Source of the DNA: Streptomyces sp. TG1A-60
Lineage (GTDB): Bacteria; Actinomycetota; Actinomycetes; Streptomycetales; Streptomycetaceae
NCBI RefSeq assembly: GCF_037201975.1
Contig: NZ_CP147520.1
Span: forward strand, 6,448,001 to 6,512,000
Length of the DNA: 64,000 nucleotides
Direction: 5' to 3'
Shown: positions 26,725 to 35,969 of the stretch, piece after piece
Position numbering within the stretch: the stretch's first letter is position 1
Layout: every line of letters starts with the position of its first letter
Translations under genes and position numbers: made by a program
Notes under the pieces: model-generated
Database searches by the model: none
What the model was told of the DNA's origin: nothing
The model's input: only the letters and a program-made list of their open reading frames with translations

Positions 26725-28749
26725 CTACGCGGCCCTCCTCGAAGTCCTTTGCGTTCCCTGTGATCCCTGCACATCCCGTACCAGCCCGGCGATGGAGTCC
26801 GCCCGCAGCTCGTCCAACGTCACCGCCGTACCGCCCAGTTCACCCGCGAGCCGCCCCGCGAGCCCCAGCCTGACATGGCCCGTCTCGCAGTCCACGACCA
26901 CGGACGCGAGGCCCTCGGCCGCGAACAGCCGCGCCGCCCGCCCGGCGAGCGCGACGGGCTCCGGCCCGCCGGTCGCCCGCCCGTCCGTCACCACCACGAC
27001 CAGCGGCCGTCGCGCGGGGTCCCGCAGCCGCTCCACCCGCAGCACGTCGTGGGCCTTGAGCAGCCCGGCCGCGAGCGGTGTCCGCCCGCCCGTCGGCAGC
27101 GACTCCAGCCGGGCCGCCGCCGCGTCCACGGACGAGGTCGGCGGCAACGCCACCTCGGCGGCCGACCCCCGGAAGGTCACCAGCCCCACCTTGTCCCGCC
27201 GCTGATAGGCGTCGAGCAACAGCGACAGCACGGCACCTTTGACGGCACTCATCCGCTGCCGCGCGGCCATCGACCCCGAGGCGTCCACGACGAACAGCAC
27301 GAGGTTCCCCTCACGCCCCTCCCGCGTCGCCTGCCGCAGATCGTCACGGCGCACCACCAGCCCCGGCCCCGACCGCCCCCGCGTCCGCTGATGCGGGGCG
27401 GCGGCCTGCACGGTCGCAGCCAGGTGCAGCTTGGTCAGCGTGCCGCGCGGCCGGCGCGCCCCGGTCGTACGCCCCCGCTCGGTTCGCGCCCGCGAACGCC
27501 GCCCGGCGGCGCCCTCACCGAGCCCCGGCACGCTCAGCACCTTCGTACGAAAGGGCTCGGCGGCCCGTACGGGGGACTGCTCGCCGGCGGCCGGAGCCTG
27601 GGCGGGTCCGCTCTCCTGGGCCTCGGGCCGCGCACCCGTGTCACCGCCCCGCGGCCCCTCGGGCTCCGAGGAGGGCGGCTGCCCGCCACCGCCGGGCCCG
27701 TCCGGACCGGGATCAGGGTCCTCCTCGTCCTCCGGGGACTCCCCGAACTCCTCCAGCGTCTCGTCGAGCCTGTCCTCGTCGAGCCCCGGCGCGTCGAACG
27801 GGTTCCGCCGCCGCCGGTGCGGCAGCGCGAGCAGCGCCGCCCGCCGCACGTCCTCGGCGAGCACATCGGTCCGCCCGGCCCACGCGGCCAGCGCGGTGGC
27901 CGTCCGCGCCATCACGATGTCGGCCCTCATGCCGTCCACCTCGAAGGCCGCGCAGGTCGCCGCGATCTGCCGCAGCGCCCCGTCGCCCAGCACCACGGAG
28001 GGCAACAACTCCCGTGCGGCGACGACGCGTCGGCGTATGTCGGCCTCCTCCTCGGCCCAACGGGCCGCGAATCCGGCCGGGTCGTCGTCGTAGGCGAGCC
28101 GCCGCCGTACGACCTCCACGCGCTGCTCCGGCTCCCGCGAGGCCGCGACCTCGACGGTCAGCCCGAACCGGTCGAGCAACTGGGGCCGCAGCTCGCCCTC
28201 TTCGGGGTTCATCGTCCCGACGAGGAGGAACCGCGCGGCATGCCGTACGGAGACGCCCTCGCGCTCGACGTACGAGGCGCCCATCGCCGCCGCGTCGAGC
28301 AGCAGGTCGACGAGGTGGTCGTGGAGCAGGTTCACCTCGTCGACGTACAGGATCCCGCGGTGCGCGTCCGCGAGCAGCCCCGGCTCGAACGCCTTGACGC
28401 CCTCCGCCAGCGCCCGCTCGATGTCGAGCGCGCCGACGAGCCGGTCCTCGGAGGCGCCGACGGGCAGCTCGACCATGCGTGACGGCCGCCATGCACCGCC
28501 GCCGGCCTCGTGCGGCCCGTCCGGACAGTCGGGGTCCGGCTTCGCGGGGTCGCACGAGAAACGGCACCCGGGGACGACGTCGACCTCCGGCAGCAGCGCC
28601 GAGAGCGCCCGCACGGCGGTGCTCTTCGCGGTGCCCTTCTCGCCGCGCACCAGCACACCGCCGACCGCCGGCGACACCGCGTTCAGCAGCAGCGCCAGCC
28701 GCAGGTCGTCCTGGCCGACGACGGCCGTGAACGGAAACGGAACACTCAC
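26725..28749 (-). CDS. magnesium/cobalt chelatase subunit, ChlI-ChlD fusion type
   Basis: AAA+ chelatase motor of 674 aa. The N-terminal AAA+ domain has Walker [13 protein letters not shown] near residue 38 and Walker [13 protein letters not shown] Pro/acidic linker of about 90 residues follows, then a VWA domain with MIDAS motif [10 protein letters not shown]. The fused layout matches the chelatase found with B12 genes in actinobacteria, where it would drive a CobN-type large subunit; no cobN is in this window. The GTG start overlaps the stop of the 28-codon ORF by 4 nt. Confidence 0.9.
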   Translation of the reverse strand: MSVPFPFTAVVGQDDLRLALLLNAVSPAVGGVLVRGEKGTAKSTAVRALSALLPEVDVVPGCRFSCDPAKPDPDCPDGPHEAGGGAWRPSRMVELPVGASEDRLVGALDIERALAEGVKAFEPGLLADAHRGILYVDEVNLLHDHLVDLLLDAAAMGASYVEREGVSVRHAARFLLVGTMNPEEGELRPQLLDRFGLTVEVAASREPEQRVEVVRRRLAYDDDPAGFAARWAEEEADIRRRVVAARELLPSVVLGDGALRQIAATCAAFEVDGMRADIVMARTATALAAWAGRTDVLAEDVRRAALLALPHRRRRNPFDAPGLDEDRLDETLEEFGESPEDEEDPDPGPDGPGGGGQPPSSEPEGPRGGDTGARPEAQESGPAQAPAAGEQSPVRAAEPFRTKVLSVPGLGEGAAGRRSRARTERGRTTGARRPRGTLTKLHLAATVQAAAPHQRTRGRSGPGLVVRRDDLRQATREGREGNLVLFVVDASGSMAARQRMSAVKGAVLSLLLDAYQRRDKVGLVTFRGSAAEVALPPTSSVDAAAARLESLPTGGRTPLAAGLLKAHDVLRVERLRDPARRPLVVVVTDGRATGGPEPVALAGRAARLFAAEGLASVVVDCETGHVRLGLAGRLAGELGGTAVTLDELRADSIAGLVRDVQGSQGTQRTSRRAA

Positions 28750-28832
28750 TTCTCGTCGCCCTCCCAGTCACTCTCCGGCCCGGACGGATCGCCCGTGGCC
28801 GCTCCCTCATGCCGTCCGTGTGACGTGCTCAT
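28746..28832 (-). CDS. 28-aa ORF coupled on both sides in the cobalamin operon
   Basis: A small acidic ORF (starts [14 protein letters not shown], ends ESDWEGDEK) filling the gap between cobQ and chlID exactly. Its ATG overlaps the cobQ stop by ATGA and its stop overlaps the chlID GTG by GTGA. Such double coupling is strong positional evidence for translation, either as a micro-protein or as a reinitiation bridge that keeps ChlID in ratio with CobQ. No domain or membrane segment is visible. Confidence 0.6.
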   Translation of the reverse strand: MSTSHGRHEGAATGDPSGPESDWEGDEK

Positions 28833-30378
28833 CCGGGTGCTCCCGGAGGCACGAACGGCAGTCCCGCCGGCGCGCCCGACTCGATGAGCCGCCACAGCGC
28901 GTCCGTGTCCGCGTGTTCCTCGATCAGATCGCCGAGCCGGTCCAGTTGCTCCTCGCGCAGCGCGGCGAAGGACGTGTCGGAGGCCGGCACGAAGCGGCGC
29001 CCCGCGGCGAGCGCCACCTCCCGCAGGAAGGCCCGCCGGAACCCGTCCGACTCCAGTGACCCGTGCCAGTGCGTGCCCCACGTCTGCCCGACGCGGCACC
29101 CGTCCAGGCTGTGTCCGTTGTCATCGGAGACGAACGCTTCGCCGCCGACGACCTCGGCGACCCCGTGATGGATCTCGTACCCCTCGACCCGCTCCCCGAG
29201 AGCCTGCCCGACGGGCCGCGTGAGCGTCTTCTCCCGGGCGAACCGCACGCGGACGGGCAGCACCCCGAGCCCGTCCACACACCCCCGCCGGCTCTCGACC
29301 TCGTCCTCGATGTGCTCGCCGAGGACCTGGAACCCGCCGCAGACGCCGAGGACCGGCCGCCCTTCCGCCGCCCTGCGCACCAGGGCGTCGGCGAGCCCCC
29401 GCTCCCGCAGCCACTCCAGCGCCCGGACCGTCCCCCGGGTCCCCGGAACGACGACCAGGTCGGCGTCGGCCAACTCCTCCGCCCGGTCCACGAACCGTAC
29501 GACGACCCCGGGTTCGGCGGCGAGCGCGTCCACGTCGGTGAAGTTGGACATCAGCGGAACCGCGCACACGGCGACCCGCAGCACGTCCTCCCCGACGGGC
29601 GGCGCGACGTTCGACTCGCGAACCGTCCCTCTCAGGGACACCCGCAGCCCGTCCTCCTCGTCGATGCCGAGCCCGTGCCGGAACGGCAGCACGCCGTAGG
29701 TCTGCCGCCCGGTGAGCCCGCGCAGCATGTCGAGCCCAGGCTCCAGCAGCGAGACGTCCCCCGGAACTTGTTCACGAGAAACCCGGCGACATGGGCCTGG
29801 TCCTCCGGCGAGAGCAGCGCGACGGTCCCGAAGAACGACGCGAACACGCCCCCACGGTCGATGTCACCGACGACGAGGACCGGAAGCCCGGCACGACGGG
29901 CGATGCCCATGTTGACGATGTCGGTCCGCCGGAGGTTGATCTCGGCGGGCGAACCGGCCCCCTCGCAGATCACCGCGTCATACGTGCCCCGCAACTCGGC
30001 CAGACACTCCGTCACGGTCGAGAGCAGCCGCTCCTGCCGCCCACCGTGATATCCGCGCGCACTCATCTCCCCCACGGGCTTTCCCAGCAGCACCACCTGA
30101 CTGCTCCGCTCGCCCCCGGGCTTCAGCAACACGGGATTCATGAGCGCGCTGGGCTCGACCCGACAGGCCTGCGCCTGCATCGCCTGAGCACGCCCGATCT
30201 CGGCGCCCTCCTTCGTCACGAAGGAGTTGAGCGACATGTTCTGCGCCTTGAACGGCGCGACCTTGACACCCTGCCGCACGAGCCACCGACAGATTCCGGC
30301 GGTGACCACGCTCTTACCGGCGTCGGAGGTGGTCCCGGCGACGAGCAGTCCGCCGCCCAGGGCACGACCGCCCGTCAC
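28829..30378 (-). pseudogene. cobQ: cobyric acid synthase, frameshifted
   Basis: The gene for amidation of adenosylcobyrinate a,c-diamide at four positions, split by a one-base deletion. The N-terminal part from GTG 30378 has the ATPase motif [18 protein letters not shown] and [13 protein letters not shown], and reads in frame to [12 protein letters not shown] run of five C (29758-29762; five G in the coding strand) then replaces the expected six; after it, the frame that continues the family ([20 protein letters not shown]) is shifted. The C-terminal GATase part, with the Cys in PVLGVCGGFQVLG, is intact. As read, the product would be about 248 aa and inactive. A sequencing error in the homopolymer is the main alternative. 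Confidence 0.85.
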
Positions 30379-31382
30379 GAGCCCCCCTTTCCGGAGCGAG
30401 GCCGAGGGTCGGGGAGGGCGGGCACAGCCGACAGCGCCGGGCGCCTCGAGATCCTGCCCCGCAGCAGCGCCGCACCCGCACTGGCCCCCCACGCCAGCCA
30501 ACTCACCCGCCGGGACAACCGAACAGCCCGCTCGATGTCCCCCACGACGACGGCCCGCCCCTCCCCGTTCAGCACAGGCCGATGCTCGACCCGCCCCCCG
30601 TACGACAACGTGCCCCCCAGCCGCACTCCGAGCGCCCCCGCGAACGACGCCTCCACCGGCCCGGCGTTGGGACTCGGATGCTTCCCCGCATCCTCCCGCC
30701 AGGCCCGTACGGCCCCCCGGACGTTCCCACCGGCGAGCGCGGCCAGCACCGCTGTGAGCCGAGCCCCCGGCCACCCCGCCACGTCGTCCAGTCGCGCCGC
30801 AGCCCAGCCGTACCGTCGATAACGCGGCGACCTGTGCCCGACCATGGCATCGAGCGTGTTGACGGCCCGGAAACCCAGCAGGCCCGGAACCCCCGCGACG
30901 GCGCCCCACACGAGGGCCCCCACCACCGCGTCGGACGTGTTCTCGGCGACGGACTCCACCACGGCCCGCGCGATCCCGTCCGCGTCGAGCGCCTGTGGAT
31001 CCCGACCGCACAGGTGCGGCAACCGCGTCCGGGCACCCGCGAGATCCCCGGACTCCAGACACCGCCCAACGGTCCGGGCCTCCCGCCCGAGCGAAGTCCC
31101 CCCGACGACGGCCCAGGTGGCGGCGGCGTTCAACGCGACGGAAGCGGCACGCGACGGCCGCGCGGAGGACGCGGCAACGGCTCCGAGCGCCACGGCGCCA
31201 CCGGCGCACACGGCGGTGTGCAGCGCGCCCCACCCCCGGTGGTCCCGCCACAGCACCCGCTCCACGGCACCGGCCGCCCGCCCGAACGCGGCGACCGGAT
31301 GGCCCCGGCGCGGATCGCCCAGGAGCAGGTCACCGAGGAGTCCGGCGGCGGCGCCGTACGCGAAGACGCGATCGGCACGCAT
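30375..31382 (-). CDS. cobD: adenosylcobinamide-phosphate synthase (CbiB/CobD)
   Basis: Membrane enzyme of 335 aa that attaches the aminopropanol arm to adenosylcobyric acid. It starts [20 protein letters not shown] with the family's [14 protein letters not shown]; the conserved [20 protein letters not shown] and [20 protein letters not shown] are present. First gene after the cobalamin riboswitch, with a leader of about 107 nt and no obvious Shine-Dalgarno. The stop overlaps the cobQ GTG by 4 nt. Confidence 0.94.
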   Translation of the reverse strand: MRADRVFAYGAAAGLLGDLLLGDPRRGHPVAAFGRAAGAVERVLWRDHRGWGALHTAVCAGGAVALGAVAASSARPSRAASVALNAAATWAVVGGTSLGREARTVGRCLESGDLAGARTRLPHLCGRDPQALDADGIARAVVESVAENTSDAVVGALVWGAVAGVPGLLGFRAVNTLDAMVGHRSPRYRRYGWAAARLDDVAGWPGARLTAVLAALAGGNVRGAVRAWREDAGKHPSPNAGPVEASFAGALGVRLGGTLSYGGRVEHRPVLNGEGRAVVVGDIERAVRLSRRVSWLAWGASAGAALLRGRISRRPALSAVPALPDPRPRSGKGGS

Positions 31383-31489
31383 CGGTTCAGCCGGTCGCGA
31401 GGTCGGACAAGGACCTGGTGCTGGGACTCAAGCGGCAGCCGCGCATGGCGATATGTCCTCACTCAGGGTGTCCACGCCCTGGTTCGACG

Positions 31490-31590
31490 AGACCGACGGC
31501 GAGAGTTCCTGGCTCCCGGGGCGTTCTTCCCCGGTGACAGTGGCGGGACCGCGCCGGACTCGCACCGGCTTCCTCTCCTGCCGTCGTACA
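31490..31590 (-). ncRNA. cobalamin (AdoCbl) riboswitch aptamer
   Basis: On the minus strand the leader of cobD shows the class signature: GAAGCCGGTGCGAGTCCGG, then GCGGTCCCGCCACTGT (B12 box at 31537-31544), then GAGCCAGGAACTC, closed by a P1 helix of GACGGC with GCCGTC. The aptamer ends about 107 nt before the cobD start. It should lower expression of the cobD-cobB operon when adenosylcobalamin is abundant; whether it acts on translation or termination cannot be told, though the weak Shine-Dalgarno of cobD suggests translation. Confidence 0.95.
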
Positions 31591-31762
31591 TGGCCCCGGC
31601 AGTCCACCACGCCCCTGGAAGACCCGTCAACTCGCTGTTGACCTGCGGTGCAGCGGTGTGCTGAGCCCCACATCGCCGAAACGGCGCCAGACGCCCGATC
31701 GATGCTCGTCTTCCGTCACGCGGCGTGGTGTGGCTTTCCGGCGGGACCTGTGGACCCGGGAG

Positions 31763-31787
31763 CGGGCGGATCGTGACGATCCGCCCG
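31763..31787. repeat. 25-bp near-perfect palindrome
   Basis: CGGGCGGATCGT and its exact complement flank a single central G. The region between the riboswitch and the terminator at 31969 holds no gene. A protein-binding site or a terminator are both possible. Confidence 0.55.
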
Positions 31788-31968
31788 GGGGACGGGAGGC
31801 GCACTCCCGGGAGACCGAGCGGGGGAAACCGCCTCGGCACGCACGGGGAAGCCGGGCACGTGGCGCGACCGGGCGGCGTCTGCCGGAGGCCCGGGCCCGG
31901 AGCCCGCACCAGCGCTGACGCTGCTGTCGCGGGAACCGGTGGAGGCGGCAACCTGCCGAGAAGACCCC

Positions 31969-32008
31969 CGCAACCCCCGTAAGCGCCAAAGCGCCTACGG
32001 GGGTTGCG
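31969..32008. terminator. strong hairpin terminator after the phosphate transporter operon
   Basis: Arms of about 18 nt beginning CGCAACCCCCGTAAGCGC pair with one A/G mismatch around a short CAAA loop. It lies about 50 bp after the stop of the small membrane protein gene at 32057 (minus strand) and can act in both directions. Confidence 0.85.
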
Positions 32009-32056
32009 TCTGGCGTTGTCGGTGGGTGCCCGAGAGGGTCGTGGGGTTTTCCGGTC

Positions 32057-32278
32057 TCAGGCCATGATGAGAGAGATTCCGTACGCCACCGCCGCCGCGC
32101 ACAGCGCGAAGCACGCGTACGCCCCGGTGGCCGCCAGCGCCCCCGAGCCGCCCCGGGTCGACGCCTCCTCCTGCTTGGAGAGGCCGACGATGCCCAGGGT
32201 GAAGAGGCCGACGAGGGCCACGGTGACCACGAGGCTGACTCCGAAGACGGAGCCGAGAGCTGCCCAGTCGATGTGCAT
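32057..32278 (-). CDS. small two-helix membrane protein linked to pit
   Basis: A 73-aa protein with two hydrophobic helices (VFGVSLVVTVALVGLFTLGI and GAYACFALCAAAVAYGISLI) separated by a short charged loop with KQEEASTR. It is downstream of the phosphate transporter by 31 nt on the same strand and ends at a strong terminator, so the two form an operon. No known family was recognised; a role as a small partner of Pit is a reasonable guess from position. Confidence 0.75.
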   Translation of the reverse strand: MHIDWAALGSVFGVSLVVTVALVGLFTLGIVGLSKQEEASTRGGSGALAATGAYACFALCAAAVAYGISLIMA

Positions 32279-32309
32279 GGTGGTGATCTTCCTCAGGGAG
32301 TCGCGGTGC

Positions 32310-33566
32310 TCAGACGGCGGGTGTCGGCGTGGACGGGTTCGCCGGGGCTTCTTCGGCCTCGGCGGCGGTCGCGGGGGCCGGGATGGTCGCCGTGAGGTCC
32401 TCCACGGTGCCGGCCGGCGGCGGCGTCACGGCGGCCATCGCCGTGGTCACCACACCGGGCGACTCCTCGATGTCGTTGACGTTGGTGTGGTCGACCACCT
32501 CGCGGCGGGAGATCACCCAGATCGCGGCGCTGGAGGCGACGAGGAAGACCGCGACGACGGCCGTGCCCCAGCCGCCGAAGGACGTCACCCACTCCGCGAG
32601 CGCGGCGACCAGCGCGGCGGCCGGCAGGGTCAGGCCCCACGCGACGAACATCCGGGTCGCGGTGGACCAGCGGACCACGCCGCCCTTGCGGCCGAGGCCC
32701 GCGCCCATCACGGCACCGGAGACCGAGTGCGTGGTGGAGAGGGAGAAGCCGAGGTGCGAGGAGGCCAGGATGACCGTGGCCGCGCTGGTCTGGGCGGCGA
32801 AGCCCTGCTGCGGCTGGAGGTCGGTCAGGCCCTTGCCCATCGTGCGGATGATGCGCCAGCCGCCCAGGTAGGTGCCGAGCGCGATGGCGACACCGGCGGA
32901 GACGATGACCCACACCGGCGGGTCGGAGTCGGGCGCGAGGGCGCCGCCGGCGACCAGGGCCAGGGTGATGATGCCCATCGTCTTCTGGGCGTCGTTCGTG
33001 CCGTGGGCCAGTGAGACCAGGCCCGCGGAGGCGATCTGGCCGGCGCGGTAACCCTTGCCGGACGCCTTCTCGCTCGTGTGCTGCCCGAGCCGGTACGTCA
33101 TCCGCGTGGCGACCATCGCCGCGACGCCGGCGACCAGCGGGGCCGCGACGGCCGGGATCAGCACCTTGGTGACGAGCACGTCGCCGTGCACCGCGCCGAG
33201 GCCGGCCGAGGCGATGGTGGCGCCGATGAGGCCGCCCATCAGGGCGTGCGAGGAACTGGAGGGGAGCCCGACGAGCCAGGTCAGCAGGTTCCAGAGGATG
33301 GCGCCGACGAGCGCCGCGAAGATGACCTCTGGCTGGATGCCGGACTCGTCGACGAGTCCCTTGGAGATGGTGTTGGCGACCTCGATGGACAGGAACGCGC
33401 CGACAAGGTTGAGCACGGCGGACATGGCCACCGCGGCTTTGGGCTTCATGGCGCCGGTCGAGATGGTGGTGGCCATCGCGTTGGCGGTGTCGTGGAAACC
33501 GTTCGTAAAATCGAACGCGAGCGCGGTCACGACCACGATCGCGAGGATCAGCGAGAAGTTTTCCAT
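32310..33566 (-). CDS. pit: low-affinity inorganic phosphate transporter, PiT family
   Basis: Proton- or metal-coupled phosphate carrier of 418 aa with about ten membrane helices. The two inverted PiT signatures are present: FTNGFHDTANAMATTIS near the N-terminus and LAHGTNDAQKTMGI in the second half. The C-terminal about 50 residues are an Ala/Pro-rich cytoplasmic tail. A three-unit PHO box upstream points to control by PhoR-PhoP. From memory this corresponds to S. coelicolor pitH2 (SCO1845). No phoU-like gene precedes it here. Confidence 0.95.
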   Translation of the reverse strand: MENFSLILAIVVVTALAFDFTNGFHDTANAMATTISTGAMKPKAAVAMSAVLNLVGAFLSIEVANTISKGLVDESGIQPEVIFAALVGAILWNLLTWLVGLPSSSSHALMGGLIGATIASAGLGAVHGDVLVTKVLIPAVAAPLVAGVAAMVATRMTYRLGQHTSEKASGKGYRAGQIASAGLVSLAHGTNDAQKTMGIITLALVAGGALAPDSDPPVWVIVSAGVAIALGTYLGGWRIIRTMGKGLTDLQPQQGFAAQTSAATVILASSHLGFSLSTTHSVSGAVMGAGLGRKGGVVRWSTATRMFVAWGLTLPAAALVAALAEWVTSFGGWGTAVVAVFLVASSAAIWVISRREVVDHTNVNDIEESPGVVTTAMAAVTPPPAGTVEDLTATIPAPATAAEAEEAPANPSTPTPAV

Positions 33567-33613
33567 TTACCCGGGCTTCTTTCGGACGTCAGTGGCACGA
33601 GGACCGTAAGCAA

Positions 33614-33646
33614 CCAGGGTGAACGGAAGATGAACTGGGGTGTACC
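33614..33646 (-). promoter_or_regulatory. PHO box: three 11-nt direct repeats
   Basis: Read on the minus strand: GGTACACCCCA, GTTCATCTTCC, GTTCACCCTGG, contiguous and in register, matching the Streptomyces PhoP direct-repeat unit (consensus near GTTCACCNNNN). A TACGGT element at 33603-33608, which could be the -10 box, follows closely. The site is about 48 bp upstream of the pit start codon. Confidence 0.85.
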
Positions 33647-33727
33647 TGTGGGTGTAGCGATCGAGCTGCCGCCATTCCGCTTACCGCCGCTCACCACCCC
33701 ACGGGCTCACCTTGGCAGGATCACCGT

Positions 33728-34459
33728 ATGGCTGAGCAGCGATGGAACGCCCGGGACGGGCGGGGCGCGGGTGAGGGTGCACGGGGTTCACGAGACGCAC
33801 GGCGGCGGGATGTGCCGGACGACGTGGCCCGCGCGTGGGACGAGCTCGTCGCGACCGCCCGCCGGACGGTGGCCGACGGCCTGGTCGTCGGCACCTCCGG
33901 CAACGTGTCGGTACGCGTCGGGGACACGGTCCTGGTCACGCCGACGGGCGTGCCGTACGACCGCCTGACCCCCGACGACGTGACGGGCGTCGACCTCTCC
34001 GGCCGCCAGGTCCTCGGCACCCTCCGCCCGACGAGCGAACTCCCCGTGCACCTGGCGATCCACACCACCACCGACGCCCGTGCCGTCGTCCACACCCACG
34101 CCGTCCACGCGACGGCCGTCTCCACCCTCGTGCGCGAGCTGCCGCTGATCCACTACATGTCCGCCGCCCTCGGCGGCCCCGTCCGAGTCGCCCCGTACGC
34201 GACCTACGGGACCCCGGAGTTGGCCGAGAACATGCTCCACGCGTTGACGGAGCGCACCGCCTGTCTCCTCCAGAACCACGGCACGATCACCTACGGAACC
34301 ACCCTCACCGAGGCCTACGACCGCACGGCCCAGCTGGAGTGGATGTGCCGAGTCTGGCTGACGGCCTCCTCGGTCCCGGGCCTCTCGCCGACGCTGCTCA
34401 CGCACGACCAGCTGACGGAGGTGGGGGAGCGGCTTCGGGGGTACGGGCAGCCGGGGTAG
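33728..34459 (+). CDS. class II aldolase (L-fuculose/rhamnulose-phosphate aldolase-like)
   Basis: Zn-dependent aldolase or epimerase of 243 aa that splits or forms a sugar phosphate. Visible: LVVGTSGNVSVRVGDTVLVT, the substrate loop TSELPVHLAIH with the catalytic Glu, Zn ligands in VVHTHAVHATA, and the third His in LLQNHGTITYGTTL. The first 35 residues are an Arg/Gly-rich extension outside the fold, so a later start is possible. It is divergent from pit; no clear sugar operon surrounds it. Confidence 0.9.
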   Translation: MAEQRWNARDGRGAGEGARGSRDARRRDVPDDVARAWDELVATARRTVADGLVVGTSGNVSVRVGDTVLVTPTGVPYDRLTPDDVTGVDLSGRQVLGTLRPTSELPVHLAIHTTTDARAVVHTHAVHATAVSTLVRELPLIHYMSAALGGPVRVAPYATYGTPELAENMLHALTERTACLLQNHGTITYGTTLTEAYDRTAQLEWMCRVWLTASSVPGLSPTLLTHDQLTEVGERLRGYGQPG

Positions 34460-34608
34460 GAGCCCCTCGGGCGGCACAGCTCTTCGACGAGGCCCGGTCG
34501 TCCCCGGTCGGCCGTCCCCTTCGAAGGTGTCTGCCGACCCCTCACCCCGCTCACATCCGAAGTCCACGCCCACTGGCCCATGGCGGGGTCCGCCAGGACA
34601 CTGGAGCC

Positions 34609-35748
34609 GTGCGTGGAGCAGGAGCAGGTGCGGGAGTAGTAGCCGCGGCCTTCGGGGCCGTGTTCGTGGCCGGCGCGGCCAGTGTCGCCGTGGGCCGGCT
34701 GGCCAGTGATGCCGCGTTGAAGGCACCACCGGGCGGACCGCTGCCCACGGAACCCCGGCTGACCGTGCACTCCACCGCCGCGGGCCGCATCACGTTGACC
34801 AGGGCCTTCGCCGCCCAGCGCCCCGGCATGTACGGCCTCGCCGGCCACGGCTCCCACGCGGTCGTCGGCAGCGTCCTGAGCGGCGCCCCGCACGCCCCCG
34901 ACACCGTCGTGCGCCGCCTGGAGCGCGTCACCCACGGCACCCTGGAACCCGGCGACAAGGTGTGGTTCACCCCCCACACCCACCTCGGCGACCCCCGCAC
35001 CGCGCTCGGCCTCGACCACGTCGACGTCGACGTCCCCGGGGAACTCGGCACGCTGCCCGCGTGGTTCGTGCCCGCGGACCGGGGCACCTGGGTGATCGCC
35101 GTGCACGGGCTGGGCGCCACCCGCGAACTCTCCATGAACGTCATGGAGTTCCTGCACCGCCACCACTTCCCGGTGCTCGCCCTGGCCTACCGGGGCGACA
35201 CGGGCGCACCCCGCTCCCCGGACGGCCTGAACCACCTCGGCGAGACCGAGTGGCGCGACGTGGACGCGGCCATCCGGTACGCCGTGCGGTTCGGTGCCGA
35301 GAGGGTCGTCCTGCTCGGCTGGTCCACCGGCGCCACCATGGCCCTGCGCGCGGCCACGCACTCAGCGCTGCGCGACCGTGTCGCCGGACTCGTCCTGGAC
35401 TCACCCGTCCTCGACTGGGCGGCCACCCTGCGGGCCCTCGCCGCCGCCCGCCGCACCCCCGGCCCCCTGCTGCCCCTCGCGGTCCGCGCCGCCCAGGGCC
35501 GCACAGGACTGCGCACCGCCCCCGCCGACCGGGCAGCCGTCCCACCGGAGGTCACCATCCCGGCCCTGCTCTTCCACGGCCCCGACGACGTCGTCGCCCC
35601 CTGGGGCCCCTCCCGCCGCCTCGCGGCCCGCCACCCCGACCGGGTCACCCTCCGCACCGTCCGTCACGCCCCGCACGGCGCGATGTGGAACGCCGGCCCC
35701 GAGGCCTACGAAGAGGCCCTCCGCCGCTTCCTCACCCCGCTGACATAG
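34609..35748 (+). CDS. alpha/beta hydrolase with N-terminal membrane segment
   Basis: Serine hydrolase of about 379 aa. The triad can be read: Ser in VLLGWSTGATMAL, Asp in LLFHGPDDVVAPW, His in RHAPHGAMW; the oxyanion strand is WVIAVHGLGATREL. The first 30 residues (GAGVVAAAFGAVFVAGAASV) form one hydrophobic helix, so the protein is probably anchored with its catalytic domain outside. The start is GTG at 34609. Substrate unknown. Confidence 0.88.
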   Translation: MRGAGAGAGVVAAAFGAVFVAGAASVAVGRLASDAALKAPPGGPLPTEPRLTVHSTAAGRITLTRAFAAQRPGMYGLAGHGSHAVVGSVLSGAPHAPDTVVRRLERVTHGTLEPGDKVWFTPHTHLGDPRTALGLDHVDVDVPGELGTLPAWFVPADRGTWVIAVHGLGATRELSMNVMEFLHRHHFPVLALAYRGDTGAPRSPDGLNHLGETEWRDVDAAIRYAVRFGAERVVLLGWSTGATMALRAATHSALRDRVAGLVLDSPVLDWAATLRALAAARRTPGPLLPLAVRAAQGRTGLRTAPADRAAVPPEVTIPALLFHGPDDVVAPWGPSRRLAARHPDRVTLRTVRHAPHGAMWNAGPEAYEEALRRFLTPLT

Positions 35749-35833
35749 GAACAGCCCGAAGGACCCGGTGGTGGTCCCGCGTTCGGCGCGCGCCCGGCAG
35801 GGTCCGGGAGCTCGCAGCCAGAGAGAGGTACGC

Positions 35834-35948
35834 CACATTCCGCTTAGCGTCGGACCAAGGCGATCCTCCCTGGTGCCGACCCCCTGCGGAACCCGTGCGT
35901 TGGCCACCCCTGTCGCCCGCTGTGACATTCCGTTTGGGTTTTCGGACC
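35834..35948 (+). repeat. two imperfect direct repeats upstream of a conserved hypothetical gene
   Basis: ACATTCCGCTTAGCGTCGG (from 35834) and ACATTCCGTTTGGGTTTTCGG (from 35925) share ACATTCCGyTTrG and a CGGACC end, 91 bp apart. Both are in the leader of the gene at 35970 and could be activator or repressor sites. Confidence 0.4.
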
Positions 35949-35969
35949 GTCAACCGGAAGACTGCCCCC

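Noticed and set aside
26875..28482. 535-aa open frame antisense to the chelatase gene
   Set aside because: Arg/Pro/His-rich composition typical of a mirror frame; no start signal or domain.
31640..31960. Possible second riboswitch or small gene upstream of the cobalamin aptamer
   Set aside because: Some GGGAA/CCGG pieces resemble aptamer parts but lack the B12 box and P1 closure on either strand; the open frames here are Arg/Pro-rich and domain-free.
34962..35969. Extension of the 35970 gene upstream through the hydrolase gene
   Set aside because: The longer frame is a shadow of the hydrolase; the family-like sequence begins near 35922-35970, where a Shine-Dalgarno is present.
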